Source: Paenibacillus periandrae (GTDB taxonomy: Bacteria > Bacillota > Bacilli > Paenibacillales > NBRC-103111). Taken from it: 64,000 nt of DNA. Where the stretch lies: contig NZ_JAJNMU010000004.1 in NCBI RefSeq assembly GCF_022458865.1, positions 310,001-374,000 of the forward strand, written 5' to 3'. Below the pieces are notes generated by a model. That model made no database searches and was not told the DNA's origin. It worked only from the letters and a program-made list of their open reading frames with translations. A program made the translations under genes and the position numbers. Every line of letters starts with the position of its first letter. Positions within the stretch are counted from its first letter, which is position 1. Of the stretch, positions 1-9,000 are shown piece by piece.

Positions 1-806
1 GTCAGCGCCCGCTCTTCCAAAGGACGGGTTTCATCCAAGCCCATTAACAGAATGAATGGAACGTCCTTATCCAGTATCTCGAATGGTCCGTGGAAAAATT
101 CCCCGGCATGAATGGCGTGAGAATGAATCCGCTGCATCTCCATCAATATGCATATGGCGAAGGAGTAAGCCATACCGTAGCTCGCTCCACTAGCCATCGT
201 ATACATGATTTTTTCATCCTTATATTGCTCGGCATATGCTTGTACCTGATCTGCATTCTGTTTCATGACTCGCTCGAATACAGTACCGAGGTTGTCCAGA
301 CTGCTCAGCAGCTTTTCGTATTTATTGTTGCCTTCCTTCACATACAAAAGCCCCATGGCCAATTTATAAAGGATGGCATAGTTCATAATTTCCGGGAGCG
401 GCTCCATATTGCCGGCCGAAATCCAGCTGTAGTTAACAATGAAATCAGACTCCTCGGCAAGCGGGGCCGTTTCCACATACATCAGCGAAACCGTTAAAGC
501 GCCTTTGCTTTTGGCAAATTTGGCAGCCTCCGTCGTTTCTGGAGTCTTGCCTTTATGCGAGCACAAAATGACTAATGAATGCTCATCCAACGATTGCGGA
601 TTTCTGTGAATGAATTCATTGGAGCTATAAATTTCAGCTGTAATCTTGCTGGATTCACGGTCAATGAAATATTTGCTCGGATACATAAGTGCCGATGAAC
701 CGCCGCACGCCACGTAAAACACGCGGGTAATCGTCCTTTGTTTAAAAGCTTCGAAAATCCGTTCAAGCTGCGCATTTGCATTCATATAAGGTGTTGAGTT
801 TACCAT
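1..806 (-). CDS. frlB: Fructosamine-6-phosphate deglycase, SIS domain (FrlB-like), 3' end cut by window
   Basis: Cytosolic sugar isomerase-fold enzyme that splits fructoselysine-6-phosphate (or a related phosphorylated Amadori product) into glucose-6-phosphate and the amino acid. The 268 visible residues carry the SIS phosphosugar-binding signatures VACGGSSALMYPSKY near residue 30 and LVILCSHKGKTPETTEAA near residue 75, then a second SIS lobe with IHSHAIHAGEFFHGPFEI, the stretch most characteristic of B. subtilis FrlB as I remember it. FrlB is about 330 residues, so roughly 60 C-terminal residues lie left of position 1. The start is the ATG at 804-806, with AGGAGG eight bases upstream (815-820); this gene has no stop in the window. 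It lies 24 bp after frlD and is evidently cotranscribed with it. The family call is firm; the exact amine substrate is not readable from sequence. Confidence 0.9.
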   Translation of the reverse strand, partial: MVNSTPYMNANAQLERIFEAFKQRTITRVFYVACGGSSALMYPSKYFIDRESSKITAEIYSSNEFIHRNPQSLDEHSLVILCSHKGKTPETTEAAKFAKSKGALTVSLMYVETAPLAEESDFIVNYSWISAGNMEPLPEIMNYAILYKLAMGLLYVKEGNNKYEKLLSSLDNLGTVFERVMKQNADQVQAYAEQYKDEKIMYTMASGASYGMAYSFAICILMEMQRIHSHAIHAGEFFHGPFEILDKDVPFILLMGLDETRPLEERAL

Positions 807-830
807 TTGGATAGTCCTCCTGTAATTTGC

Positions 831-1655
831 TTATTGTTTTTTCTTGCCGTGGCCAAAAGCGCCGTAATACCCGCAAGTGACCGCAGCTGACCGGGAAGCT
901 TGAAGGAGTGCGGCCTTTACATCACGATGCTCGTGATAATGTGCAAGGAAGCCCCCGATAAAAGAATCACCCGCACCCATCGTATCGACAACATTGCCTG
1001 TCGTATGGGGCTGGCTGAAGATGATGCCGTCCTCCGAAAATACAGCAGGCGCAGCACCTCTTGTTACACCAGCCACCTTTACTCCCAGTTGGTGAACATC
1101 CTTGAACAAGACACTGATTTCGCCGTGTGACATGTCGCTGCCCGAGAAAAAAGCATAGGTCAAATACGGGCAAACACGCTGTAAATATGCCTTGTCCCAT
1201 CGCTTCGTTGTGGAAAAATCAAACGAAAGCGGTTTATGCGCCAAACGGAACAGCTCATGCTCGATATCACTGTTAACACTCATGTGCACGACGTCATATT
1301 CGTTAATATAGTCGATATCCGTTTGCGTAAGCTGAAGCATGAGCAAGGACTGTACCCGGATCCCCCGGTTCGTACCTACGAAAATCCGGTCGCCCTCCTC
1401 ATCGAGAGCAACGACTGCTTCGCCACTAGGGCCGTATGCCTGGCGAATACGGGACATATCGATTCCTTCTTCAACCATACATTTCACTACATGCTCTGCC
1501 GCCGCATCATCCCCGACGATTCCCAGATAAGCGCATGCGCTCGCACCGTTGCGTTTACTGGCGACCGCCACATTCAAAGCGTTGCCTCCCGGGTACATCA
1601 GCCCTTGGTCCTGATAATAATCAACAACGTTATCTCCGATTCCAATCAGCTTCAT
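831..1655 (-). CDS. frlD: PfkB-family fructosamine (fructoselysine) 6-kinase, FrlD-like
   Basis: Ribokinase-fold kinase expected to phosphorylate an Amadori compound such as fructoselysine at the sugar 6-position before FrlB cleaves it. The N-terminus has the PfkB glycine-rich sugar-binding segment (YPGGNALNVAVASKRNG, about residues 21-37). The C-terminal signature DTMGAGDSFIGGF starts at residue 224, and D230 of GAGD is the predicted catalytic base. Length 274 is normal for FrlD and a little short for ribokinase. The ATG at 1655 follows a GAGGTGAG site. It starts 19 bp after hyuB and ends 24 bp before frlB, so all four genes probably form one transcript. Adjacency to a clear FrlB homologue is the main reason for naming it FrlD and not a generic sugar kinase. 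Confidence 0.85.
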   Translation of the reverse strand: MKLIGIGDNVVDYYQDQGLMYPGGNALNVAVASKRNGASACAYLGIVGDDAAAEHVVKCMVEEGIDMSRIRQAYGPSGEAVVALDEEGDRIFVGTNRGIRVQSLLMLQLTQTDIDYINEYDVVHMSVNSDIEHELFRLAHKPLSFDFSTTKRWDKAYLQRVCPYLTYAFFSGSDMSHGEISVLFKDVHQLGVKVAGVTRGAAPAVFSEDGIIFSQPHTTGNVVDTMGAGDSFIGGFLAHYHEHRDVKAALLQASRSAAVTCGYYGAFGHGKKKQ

Positions 1656-1674
1656 GGTCTCGCTCTCACCTCTT

Positions 1675-3420
1675 TTATGCCTTTACTCCGTTTCGTAATT
1701 CATTAGTCGCCAACTCATCGATCTGCAGTCCCGCAGAGGCATTCACCAGCACTACCCCATAATCCGCCTGCGCCGATTCCAGGGAAACTTTCCCTTCGCG
1801 TACATCCTTAAGCACGGACTCCGCCGGGCGTTCATATGGATTTCCGTACCCGCCTGATCCCGGCGCGCAGACGCTTACCAAGTCCTCTTTGTTTAGTGTA
1901 ACCCCGGATATTTTAGAGCCCAGCTGCTTGAGCTCGCCTCCGCCCAGCGCTGCCCGGAAGCTGCCCGGACTACCACTCTGCCCGCCCTCCAAGCCCCAGG
2001 GGGAGAACTTATGGCGGTCACCAAGACCTGTATAGCTCATCCCATCGTTCAAAATCCGGAAGTCTCTCTGAATGCCGAGACCGCCTCGAAACCGTCCTGC
2101 TCCTCCAGAATCAGCGCGCAGCTGATACCGCTCCACCAATACCGGGTATTCGCGTTCCAACGCCTCTACGGGCAGGTTCGACGTGTTGGTCATATGCACT
2201 TGAACGCCGCTTAATCCGTCTCCCCGGCTGTGTGCCCCAGACCCGCCTGCGATCGTTTCCAGATAAACGAAATAGCTGCCTGTCTTCGGGTTCGTGCCCG
2301 AGAAAATGGCCGATGTCACAACACTGTTGCAAGCCGCGAGGACACGTTCCGGGGCCACTTGGGCTAACGCCCCCAAGATCACATCCACTACCCTTTGGGC
2401 TGTATCGATCCTCTGGCCCACCGGAACCGGCAGCTTGCAGTTGACAATCGAGCCTTCCGGTGCCGTTACCTGCAAAGCCCGGTAAATCCCTTGATTGGCG
2501 AAGATGGATTGTCCAGCAACCGCTTTGAAGCAATAGAAGGCCGTTGTCAGCAGTCCCGAATAGGTCATATTCAGCGGACCCGGCACCTGCGGGCTCGTTC
2601 CCGCAAAATCCACTTTAGCCATGCCGTCCTCGATCGTTATCGCAGCTCGAATCGGAATCGGCGTATCTGAATTCGCGCCGGCATCATCCAAATAATCCTC
2701 AAACGTGTAGGTTCCCTCCGGCAGCGTGCGGATTCCGGCGCGCATTAGCTGTTCCGCATAGTCCAGCAGCGCATCGGTGCATTCGGCAAAATAATCAGCA
2801 CCGTATTTCCGCACAACCTCGCCCATCCGTTTCGCTCCTGCAATATTCGAAGCAATTTGCGCATCGAGATCTCCGCTCCGCTCTACAGGTGTCCGGGTAT
2901 TCAGGATAATGTAGTCATACGTCTCCTGAACAAGCTCTCCCGCCCGGCAAATCCGTCCTAACGGAATCCGCAGCCCTTCCTGGTAGATGTTGTCCGAATT
3001 CGCCGATACACTACCCGGCACCATCCCGCCGATATCCGAATGATGCGCAATATTGGCCACGAATGCCACCAGCCGTTCCTCGATAAAAACAGGCGATACC
3101 ATCGTGATATCGGGTAAATGAGTCCCGCCACCGGCATAAGGATCATTTGTAATGAACATATCGCCAGGACGCAGCGACTGCGACGGAAACTTCTTCAACA
3201 CCTCGGTGACGACGCCGAGCATCGACCCTAGATGCATAGGCACATATTCGGCTTGCGCAATCATTTGCCCCTTTCCGTCAAACAGCGCTGTCGAGCAGTC
3301 CTTTCGCTCTTTAATATTGGTGGAGTAAGCCGTCTTCACCAAGGTAACGCCCATCTCCTCCGCAACGGAGAGCAGCAAATTTCCGACAATTTCTAATGTA
3401 ATGGGATCTATCCGTTTCAT
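1675..3420 (-). CDS. hyuB: Hydantoinase B / oxoprolinase family subunit (HyuB)
   Basis: Second subunit of an ATP-dependent hydantoinase/5-oxoprolinase/acetophenone-carboxylase type enzyme, which opens or carboxylates cyclic amide or ketone substrates. The 581-residue protein is the full Hydantoinase_B domain: it begins MKRIDPITLEIVGNLL, has the family segments NDPYAGGGTHLPD near residue 90 and VANIAHHSDIGG near residue 120, and the glycine-rich GSGGYGNP near residue 520. Its start overlaps the hyuA stop as ATGA, so translation is probably coupled. It is followed by the fructosamine genes frlD and frlB. The family is certain, but the substrate is not: the neighbours suggest a cyclised Amadori product or its amino-acid part, which is inference only. 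Confidence 0.88.
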   Translation of the reverse strand: MKRIDPITLEIVGNLLLSVAEEMGVTLVKTAYSTNIKERKDCSTALFDGKGQMIAQAEYVPMHLGSMLGVVTEVLKKFPSQSLRPGDMFITNDPYAGGGTHLPDITMVSPVFIEERLVAFVANIAHHSDIGGMVPGSVSANSDNIYQEGLRIPLGRICRAGELVQETYDYIILNTRTPVERSGDLDAQIASNIAGAKRMGEVVRKYGADYFAECTDALLDYAEQLMRAGIRTLPEGTYTFEDYLDDAGANSDTPIPIRAAITIEDGMAKVDFAGTSPQVPGPLNMTYSGLLTTAFYCFKAVAGQSIFANQGIYRALQVTAPEGSIVNCKLPVPVGQRIDTAQRVVDVILGALAQVAPERVLAACNSVVTSAIFSGTNPKTGSYFVYLETIAGGSGAHSRGDGLSGVQVHMTNTSNLPVEALEREYPVLVERYQLRADSGGAGRFRGGLGIQRDFRILNDGMSYTGLGDRHKFSPWGLEGGQSGSPGSFRAALGGGELKQLGSKISGVTLNKEDLVSVCAPGSGGYGNPYERPAESVLKDVREGKVSLESAQADYGVVLVNASAGLQIDELATNELRNGVKA

Positions 3421-5492
3421 TGTTGTTCCTCCTCGCCAAAGGTATGAATCAGCAGATTGCGATACGCATCCACTTGCATGGTTTGCCCCGGCAGCAGCAG
3501 GATCGTGGAATCCATCTGTTCGATAATGGCTGGACCCGTGACCCGATCCCCGGGAGCCAGCTCGCTCCGCTGATAAATAGCCGTCTGGTAATAATCGGGA
3601 CGGTCCGCTTCCGAGAAATACACTTCGCGGTACAGGGACGATTGCACCGTCCGACTGCCGTTCTCATCCGCCCGCTGCAGTGTCGCCTTGGGCAGCTCGC
3701 CAAGAGCGGTGACCCGATAGTTGACAAACTCCACGATTCCTGTCCGGTTGGAGTATCCATAGTTTTTCTCATGCTGCTCATGGAAGCGTGTCAAGATCCC
3801 TGGCAGCCCTTCGCCAGTCAATTCAGACCCTTCGACGGGTATCGTTAATTCGTAATTTTGTCCCTTAAACCGTAGATCCACTCCAAACACAAATCTGCGC
3901 TTCGACTCTGTAATGCCTTCCTTCTCCAGCATCGCTGCTCCCTCTTGCTCCATTCCAGCGAAAAGCCCGCGGATTGCCTCCATGCTGCCAGCACTTGATT
4001 CAAGCAGCGAAGACCGGACATAGTCGGAGCGAACGTCCGTCACCAGAAGGCCAAGCGAACAAAATGTACCCGGTGAAGGCGGAACCAAAATCCGGGGAAT
4101 ACCGAGCTCACGCGCCAATGCCCCACAGTGAAGTCCTCCTCCTCCGCCAAAGGAAACGAGCGTAAATTCACGGGGATCGTATCCCTTCTCGACGGAAATC
4201 AAGCGGATCGCCCGCGTCATGTTCGCGTTCACTACAGAAAGAATGCCCATTGTCGCTTCGAGCAGCGGCAAATTCGTTCTGTCACAAATATTCTCCTGCA
4301 CGACCCGTTTCGCCGCTTCCACATCAAGAGCCATTCTTCCGCCCAGGATACCCTCCGGATTCAAACGACCGAGTATCGTATTAGCGTCAGTCACGGTCGG
4401 CCGCATTCCGCCACGTCCGTAAGCTGCGGGTCCGGGCATGGATCCGGCGCTTTCCGGTCCCACCTTCAATGCACCGCCGGCATCCAGCCACGCAATTGAG
4501 CCTCCGCCCGCACCGCAGGCATGAATATCCAGCATCGGAATGCGTGCCGGGAAACCTTCAACCTCACGTTCCATCGATATTTTCGGTTCACCGTTCTCAA
4601 TCAGACTAAAGTCAGCCGAAGTGCCTCCCATGTCAAACGTAATCATATTTTTATATCCTGTCAGCTCGGCCAGATGTGCAGCCGCCACGACACCAGCTGC
4701 AGGTCCGGACACTGCTGTGCGTACCGGATTAGCTACAGATTCCTGAATCGAAATGATACCGCCATTCGATTGTGTGATGTACGGATCTACCGGAATGCCC
4801 GCCTTACGGACAGATTGCTGAAAATTTTCCATATACCGCTGCATAACCGGTCCCAGATACGCGTTGAGAGCTGTAGTGCTTAAACGTGCGTATTCTCTAA
4901 ACTCCGGAACGACCTGATGCGAAGCGGAAACGTAGGCCTCCGGGTACAGCCTGCGGATTTCCTCTACCGCTTGCTTCTCATGCTCGGGGTTAAGATAGGA
5001 GAAAAGGAAGCATACTGCGATCGATTGCACACCTTCTTGCTTCAAGCGTTCTATTACTTCACACAGACGGTCGCGATCGAGCGGCTTTCGTATACTGCCA
5101 TCTGCATACAGCCGTTCGTCGACCTCCAGCCGCAGATGGCCGGGAATGACCGGCTCCGGTTTTTCCTTGAAAAAATCATACAGACTCGGGCGGGTCTGAC
5201 GCCCGATTTCAAGTAAATCACGGAAGCCTTCGGTGACGAGAAGCCCCGTGAGCGCTCCCTTCCTTTCGATCAGTGAATTGGTAGCCACCGTCGTGCCATG
5301 CGCCAGATAACGAACCTCTGAAACCGAAACTCCGTTCATTTCCAGAATTTGCTCAACACCGTTCATGATGGCCCGGGATGGGTCCTTGGGGGTGGAGGGA
5401 ACTTTATGGTTTAAGATCTCTCCTGAATGTGTATCAACCAATGTTACGTCGGTAAAGGTTCCTCCGACATCTACTCCGACCATGTACCGCAT
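3417..5492 (-). CDS. hyuA: Hydantoinase A / oxoprolinase family subunit (HyuA)
   Basis: ATP-binding subunit partner of HyuB, actin/hexokinase-like fold. The N-terminal phosphate-binding segment VGVDVGGTFTDVTLVDT lies at about residues 5-21, the HGTTVATNSLIERKG motif at about 74-88, and the central Hydantoinase_A motifs SGPAAGVVAA, TFDMGGTSAD and ACGAGGGSIAWLD follow between about 255 and 330. A HyuA C-terminal domain covers about 510-680. I place the start at 5492 (691 aa) and not at an upstream start at 5513, because AAGGAGG sits six bases before this ATG. It is the first gene of the operon, reading into hyuB with a 4-bp overlap. A promoter and a tandem repeat lie at 5528-5575. No separate regulator gene is present within the window part of the operon. 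Confidence 0.88.
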   Translation of the reverse strand: MRYMVGVDVGGTFTDVTLVDTHSGEILNHKVPSTPKDPSRAIMNGVEQILEMNGVSVSEVRYLAHGTTVATNSLIERKGALTGLLVTEGFRDLLEIGRQTRPSLYDFFKEKPEPVIPGHLRLEVDERLYADGSIRKPLDRDRLCEVIERLKQEGVQSIAVCFLFSYLNPEHEKQAVEEIRRLYPEAYVSASHQVVPEFREYARLSTTALNAYLGPVMQRYMENFQQSVRKAGIPVDPYITQSNGGIISIQESVANPVRTAVSGPAAGVVAAAHLAELTGYKNMITFDMGGTSADFSLIENGEPKISMEREVEGFPARIPMLDIHACGAGGGSIAWLDAGGALKVGPESAGSMPGPAAYGRGGMRPTVTDANTILGRLNPEGILGGRMALDVEAAKRVVQENICDRTNLPLLEATMGILSVVNANMTRAIRLISVEKGYDPREFTLVSFGGGGGLHCGALARELGIPRILVPPSPGTFCSLGLLVTDVRSDYVRSSLLESSAGSMEAIRGLFAGMEQEGAAMLEKEGITESKRRFVFGVDLRFKGQNYELTIPVEGSELTGEGLPGILTRFHEQHEKNYGYSNRTGIVEFVNYRVTALGELPKATLQRADENGSRTVQSSLYREVYFSEADRPDYYQTAIYQRSELAPGDRVTGPAIIEQMDSTILLLPGQTMQVDAYRNLLIHTFGEEEQQ

Positions 5493-5527
5493 GTCTTTCC
5501 TCCTTGTACGCACCTGTAATGTACCCA

Positions 5528-5575
5528 GTTGTACTATGTTGTCTCGTTGTACTATATTGTTACAAGAAAATTATA
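5528..5575 (-). promoter_or_regulatory. Candidate hyu-frl promoter -10 with downstream tandem operator
   Basis: On the minus strand a TATAAT hexamer is at 5570-5575; a matching -35 is not clear. Just downstream of it are two near-identical 15-mers, GTTGTACTATGTTGT (5528-5542, plus-strand reading) and GTTGTACTATATTGT (5546-5560), with one mismatch and an 18-bp period. They sit between the presumed transcription start and the hyuA ribosome binding site. That is a usual place for repressor operators; B. subtilis frl genes are controlled by the GntR-type FrlR, but I cannot say whether this is an FrlR-like site. Confidence 0.4.
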
Positions 5576-5884
5576 TATCGTGTATTATGGGCAAGCCATG
5601 TAATATACGACTTATAACTTGTCATATCGTCCTGTAATGAGCTGCTAAATCGAATTTTTCCGCACTCTAACATCCTGACGAAGCCGCACTTGTGCATAGT
5701 AATTTGAGAATCCGCAATCTTACATGAATTAGATGATATAATACAACTTTACAAGATTAATGGATGTTGTTCCGGGTCTTCTCTTTAAAGGAATGCATCT
5801 GGCAAATGCTGCACGCTGGAGAAGCGGTGCTTCAGCATGCTTCCTGCCTATTGATTCGTTGTTTTACAGAACCTTGAGTTCACC
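5576..5884. other. Intergenic stretch without a supported gene
   Basis: AT-rich sequence between hyuA and the terminator of the secreted hydrolase gene. A 33-codon ATG frame on the plus strand at about 5794, preceded by AAAGGA, has no coding character that I can recognise, and I do not call it. Nothing else is supported here. Confidence 0.4.
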
Positions 5885-5911
5885 AAAAAACTGAACGAAA
5901 TTTCGTTCAGT
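5885..5911 (-). terminator. Rho-independent terminator of the secreted hydrolase gene
   Basis: A perfect 22-bp inverted repeat (5890-5911; arms ACTGAACGAAA and TTTCGTTCAGT) is followed on the minus strand by six T residues (5885-5890). It lies about 105 bp after the stop of the gene ending at 6016. The palindrome has almost no free loop, so the hairpin would open by a few central A-T pairs. Confidence 0.75.
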
Positions 5912-6015
5912 CCTGGTCGTTTGTAACATATACACTATGATTTGCAGACAGCTTCATGTCCCCATAAGGAGGCAATCCGTCTGTATTATTTCATAATTTA
6001 ACTTAAGAGGTTCAG

Positions 6016-9000
6016 CTACCGGTTCACTTGTACAATTATCGTATCGCTCGATGTGGCACCCGCATAGTTGACAAGCTCACCGCGATATTCATAGCTGCCT
6101 TTTATTTTATTGGTTATCGCTGTCACTGCTGATTGGGCAGAAGGTGTTTGGTTCGTCAACGCTTGTGTATAAATAAGAACACCGTTCTCATATAAATGAT
6201 AAGTTGTTCCGTTGGTTCCCCACCACAGGTTCATGCTGACCTTGAAGTTTCCATCACCATCCCAGTTATCAGCCGATAATATCGGTTTGTCTGGTACTGC
6301 TTTCGATACAGTGACAACGTGTGTACCGCTCGTCGTTGTACCGTAGGCATTTATAAGCTCTGCATAGTAGCGATAGGTCCCATTTTTCTTTTCATGAATT
6401 CGGGTAGTCACTGCCTGTGCATGGGGTGAGTTGTCTGCAACAACCTTCGTATCGATTAATGCATCATTCTCATAAAGATTATAGAGGCTGCCATTCTCTC
6501 CATACCACATGTTCATTGTAATCTGGTAGCTGCCGTCTTGAATACCTGTATCGTACCCATTGTCATCTGAAAGGGTGATTACACCCGGTTTGGCCTTGCT
6601 ATTCGATAAGATATTGTTAACAATTGCCGTTGCCGTACCCTTCGTACCATGGGAATCAACAAACTCGAAAGTGAAGCTGCCATTGTAGTAGAACGTATAG
6701 CTGCTTAAACCGCCGTTATTTGTGATGGTTACCGGTTTGTTCGGTGTCAGTGTTGCATACACGGCTTGAGTCGTTGTCGTGGTTGTGCTGTAAGCTATGG
6801 TTGCTGTTGGGATCACTTTATCAATATTGCTGATCACATAGCTGGTTTCATTGGACTGGTTGCCAGCTGCATCGGTTCCTCTCGCATACACCGTACCATT
6901 CTCTGAAACAACAACAGGTGTAAGGTAAGCAGCCCATGTGCCATTGGCACCCACTTTGTATTCTTTCTCCATGGCATCTGCCGGATAACTGATTGTTACA
7001 GTGACATCGGTGGCGGTTGGTGCTGTCTTATCCGCTGTTAGGGCTGCTTCAGCCGGAGGCGTTTTATCGATCTTAATGACTGTCGTGCGCTGGGCTTCGA
7101 TATTACCTGCATTATCCACGCTCCAAAAGCTAAGCGTATGTACGCCTTCAGATGTCAATGTAACCGTCGTACCGGTTTGCTGCGCACCGCCATCCACTGT
7201 GTAATATACAGCTGCAACCCCTGATTCGCTGTCGCTTGCGTTCAAGCTTACGGTTACATCATGGTTTACCCAGCCTGCCGGAGCATTATCTGTTGTCGTT
7301 GGAGCTGTCTTATCCACCTGAGTCACTTTCACTTCGGCTTCAGCATAGAGGGACGTCAGCGGGTTCGAGACACGGATCAACGTACTTCCGACAGCCAAGG
7401 CACGCAGATGTCCTTGGGCGTCAATGGCTGCCACCTCGCTATTGGAGCTGCTCCAAAGCAGAGCTTGTTCCGTTGCATCGTTCGGCGTGATCCCTGCCGT
7501 AAACTGATGAGTATCTCCTATGAGCACATTAAGCGTCTGGGTATCCAGGCTGATACCTGTAGCAGGGATGAATTCGAACTTGGCTGCATCCGCGCGAAGG
7601 GGCCTGTCATGGGCTGAATTTGCATCCTCGACAGTGATGTAGCTGGTAGAGCCGCGCGGCATATCATAGATGCCCAGCAGCTGCCATGAGCCCTGGAGTG
7701 TATAAGAATCAACGATCTTCGAATCTATCTTCACACCATCGATATATATGGAGTACTCGGCTGCTTTGGTCGTATACACGGGAGCCGCGGGTGTTCCCGG
7801 TAAATAAACCGATACCCGGTAACGTCCGGGCTGGACGATAGTCGGCGTCCATTTGGCGGAAGCGCCTGTTGGATTCGTGATCGCTCTTGATATGCCGCCG
7901 CTGTAGCCTTGGAGAACCGTTGAAGTCACCCACTTATTCGTAGCGGTTCCAATCGGACCATTAACCTCCGTGTATCCCCCGTTGGTACCATAACTATTAT
8001 AGATCGTAACCCGCTCAATCGGGGGTATCGTTACCTGGATCCTGGCTTCCGCGTAGAGCGAGGTTAGCGGATTTGTGGCACGAATCACCGCCTCTCCGGC
8101 CCCCGCGGCATTCACTTGTCCCGCGGCATCGACAGTCGCGACTTGATTGTCAGAGCTGGTCCAAACCAGCGTCCGGTCGGTCGCCTCGGCAGGAGTAAAC
8201 ACCGCTGTGAAGGCATGAATATCTCCAACCCGCAGGTTCAGTGAACCCGTATCCAGGGCAATCCCTGTTGGAGGAATCATCTCCAGCCTGATGACATCCG
8301 CGCGCAGCGGCCGATCGTGAGCGGGATTTCCGTCTTCCAGCAGGATATAGCTATTGGCTCCCCTTGGAAGCTGGTACGAACCCAATACCTGCCAGGAACC
8401 TTGCAGGGAGAATTGATCGACAGTCTTCGTTTCCTGTTTCACTCCGTTGATATAGATCGAATACGCAGCCGTTTTGGTCGTATTCACCGGAGCGGCGGGT
8501 GTACCGGGAAGATAAGTCGAGATTCTATACTGTCCTGTCTGGGGAACAGTTGGCGTCCATTTGGCGGATGCACCGGTCGGAATCGTAATCGCTCTCGATA
8601 TGCCCCCGTTATAGCCTTTGAGCACGGAAGAAGTTACCCATTTATTCGTAGCAGTTCCCAGAGGCCCATTGACCTCTGTATATCCACCTGTGCTGTATCC
8701 GGTATACAAAGTGATCGGATCTGTACTGCTCGGTGGAATCTCTTCGATATAAGGAGCCTCCAATCTACCCTTTACGTAAATAGGGTTCTCATCCAGCCGA
8801 ATTTGCACATAGCCATTCGTCGGTGTTAAAGCATGCGTATTTCCCATGATGTCCGTGACATCAAGGCTATCGTGCGTATAAAGCTTGAGATCGGCTCCCG
8901 TAGGAGCGTACATTACCCGAATATCCTCCGTTCCTTTATGAAACCTGTGAATATATATGCCAGGGAAAACCTCCTCCGTTGCTTGGAAATCCGCCCCAGT

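Noticed and set aside
5794..5895. 33-codon ATG frame after AAAGGA on the plus strand
   Set aside because: No hydrophobic segment, no recognisable motif and no promoter nearby; the frame ends inside the terminator palindrome of the neighbouring gene.
7323..8715. Repeat as a possible assembly artefact
   Set aside because: The two units differ in sequence and length (GYSTGG against SYGTNGG and many substitutions) and keep one reading frame, so a real gene-internal duplication is more likely.
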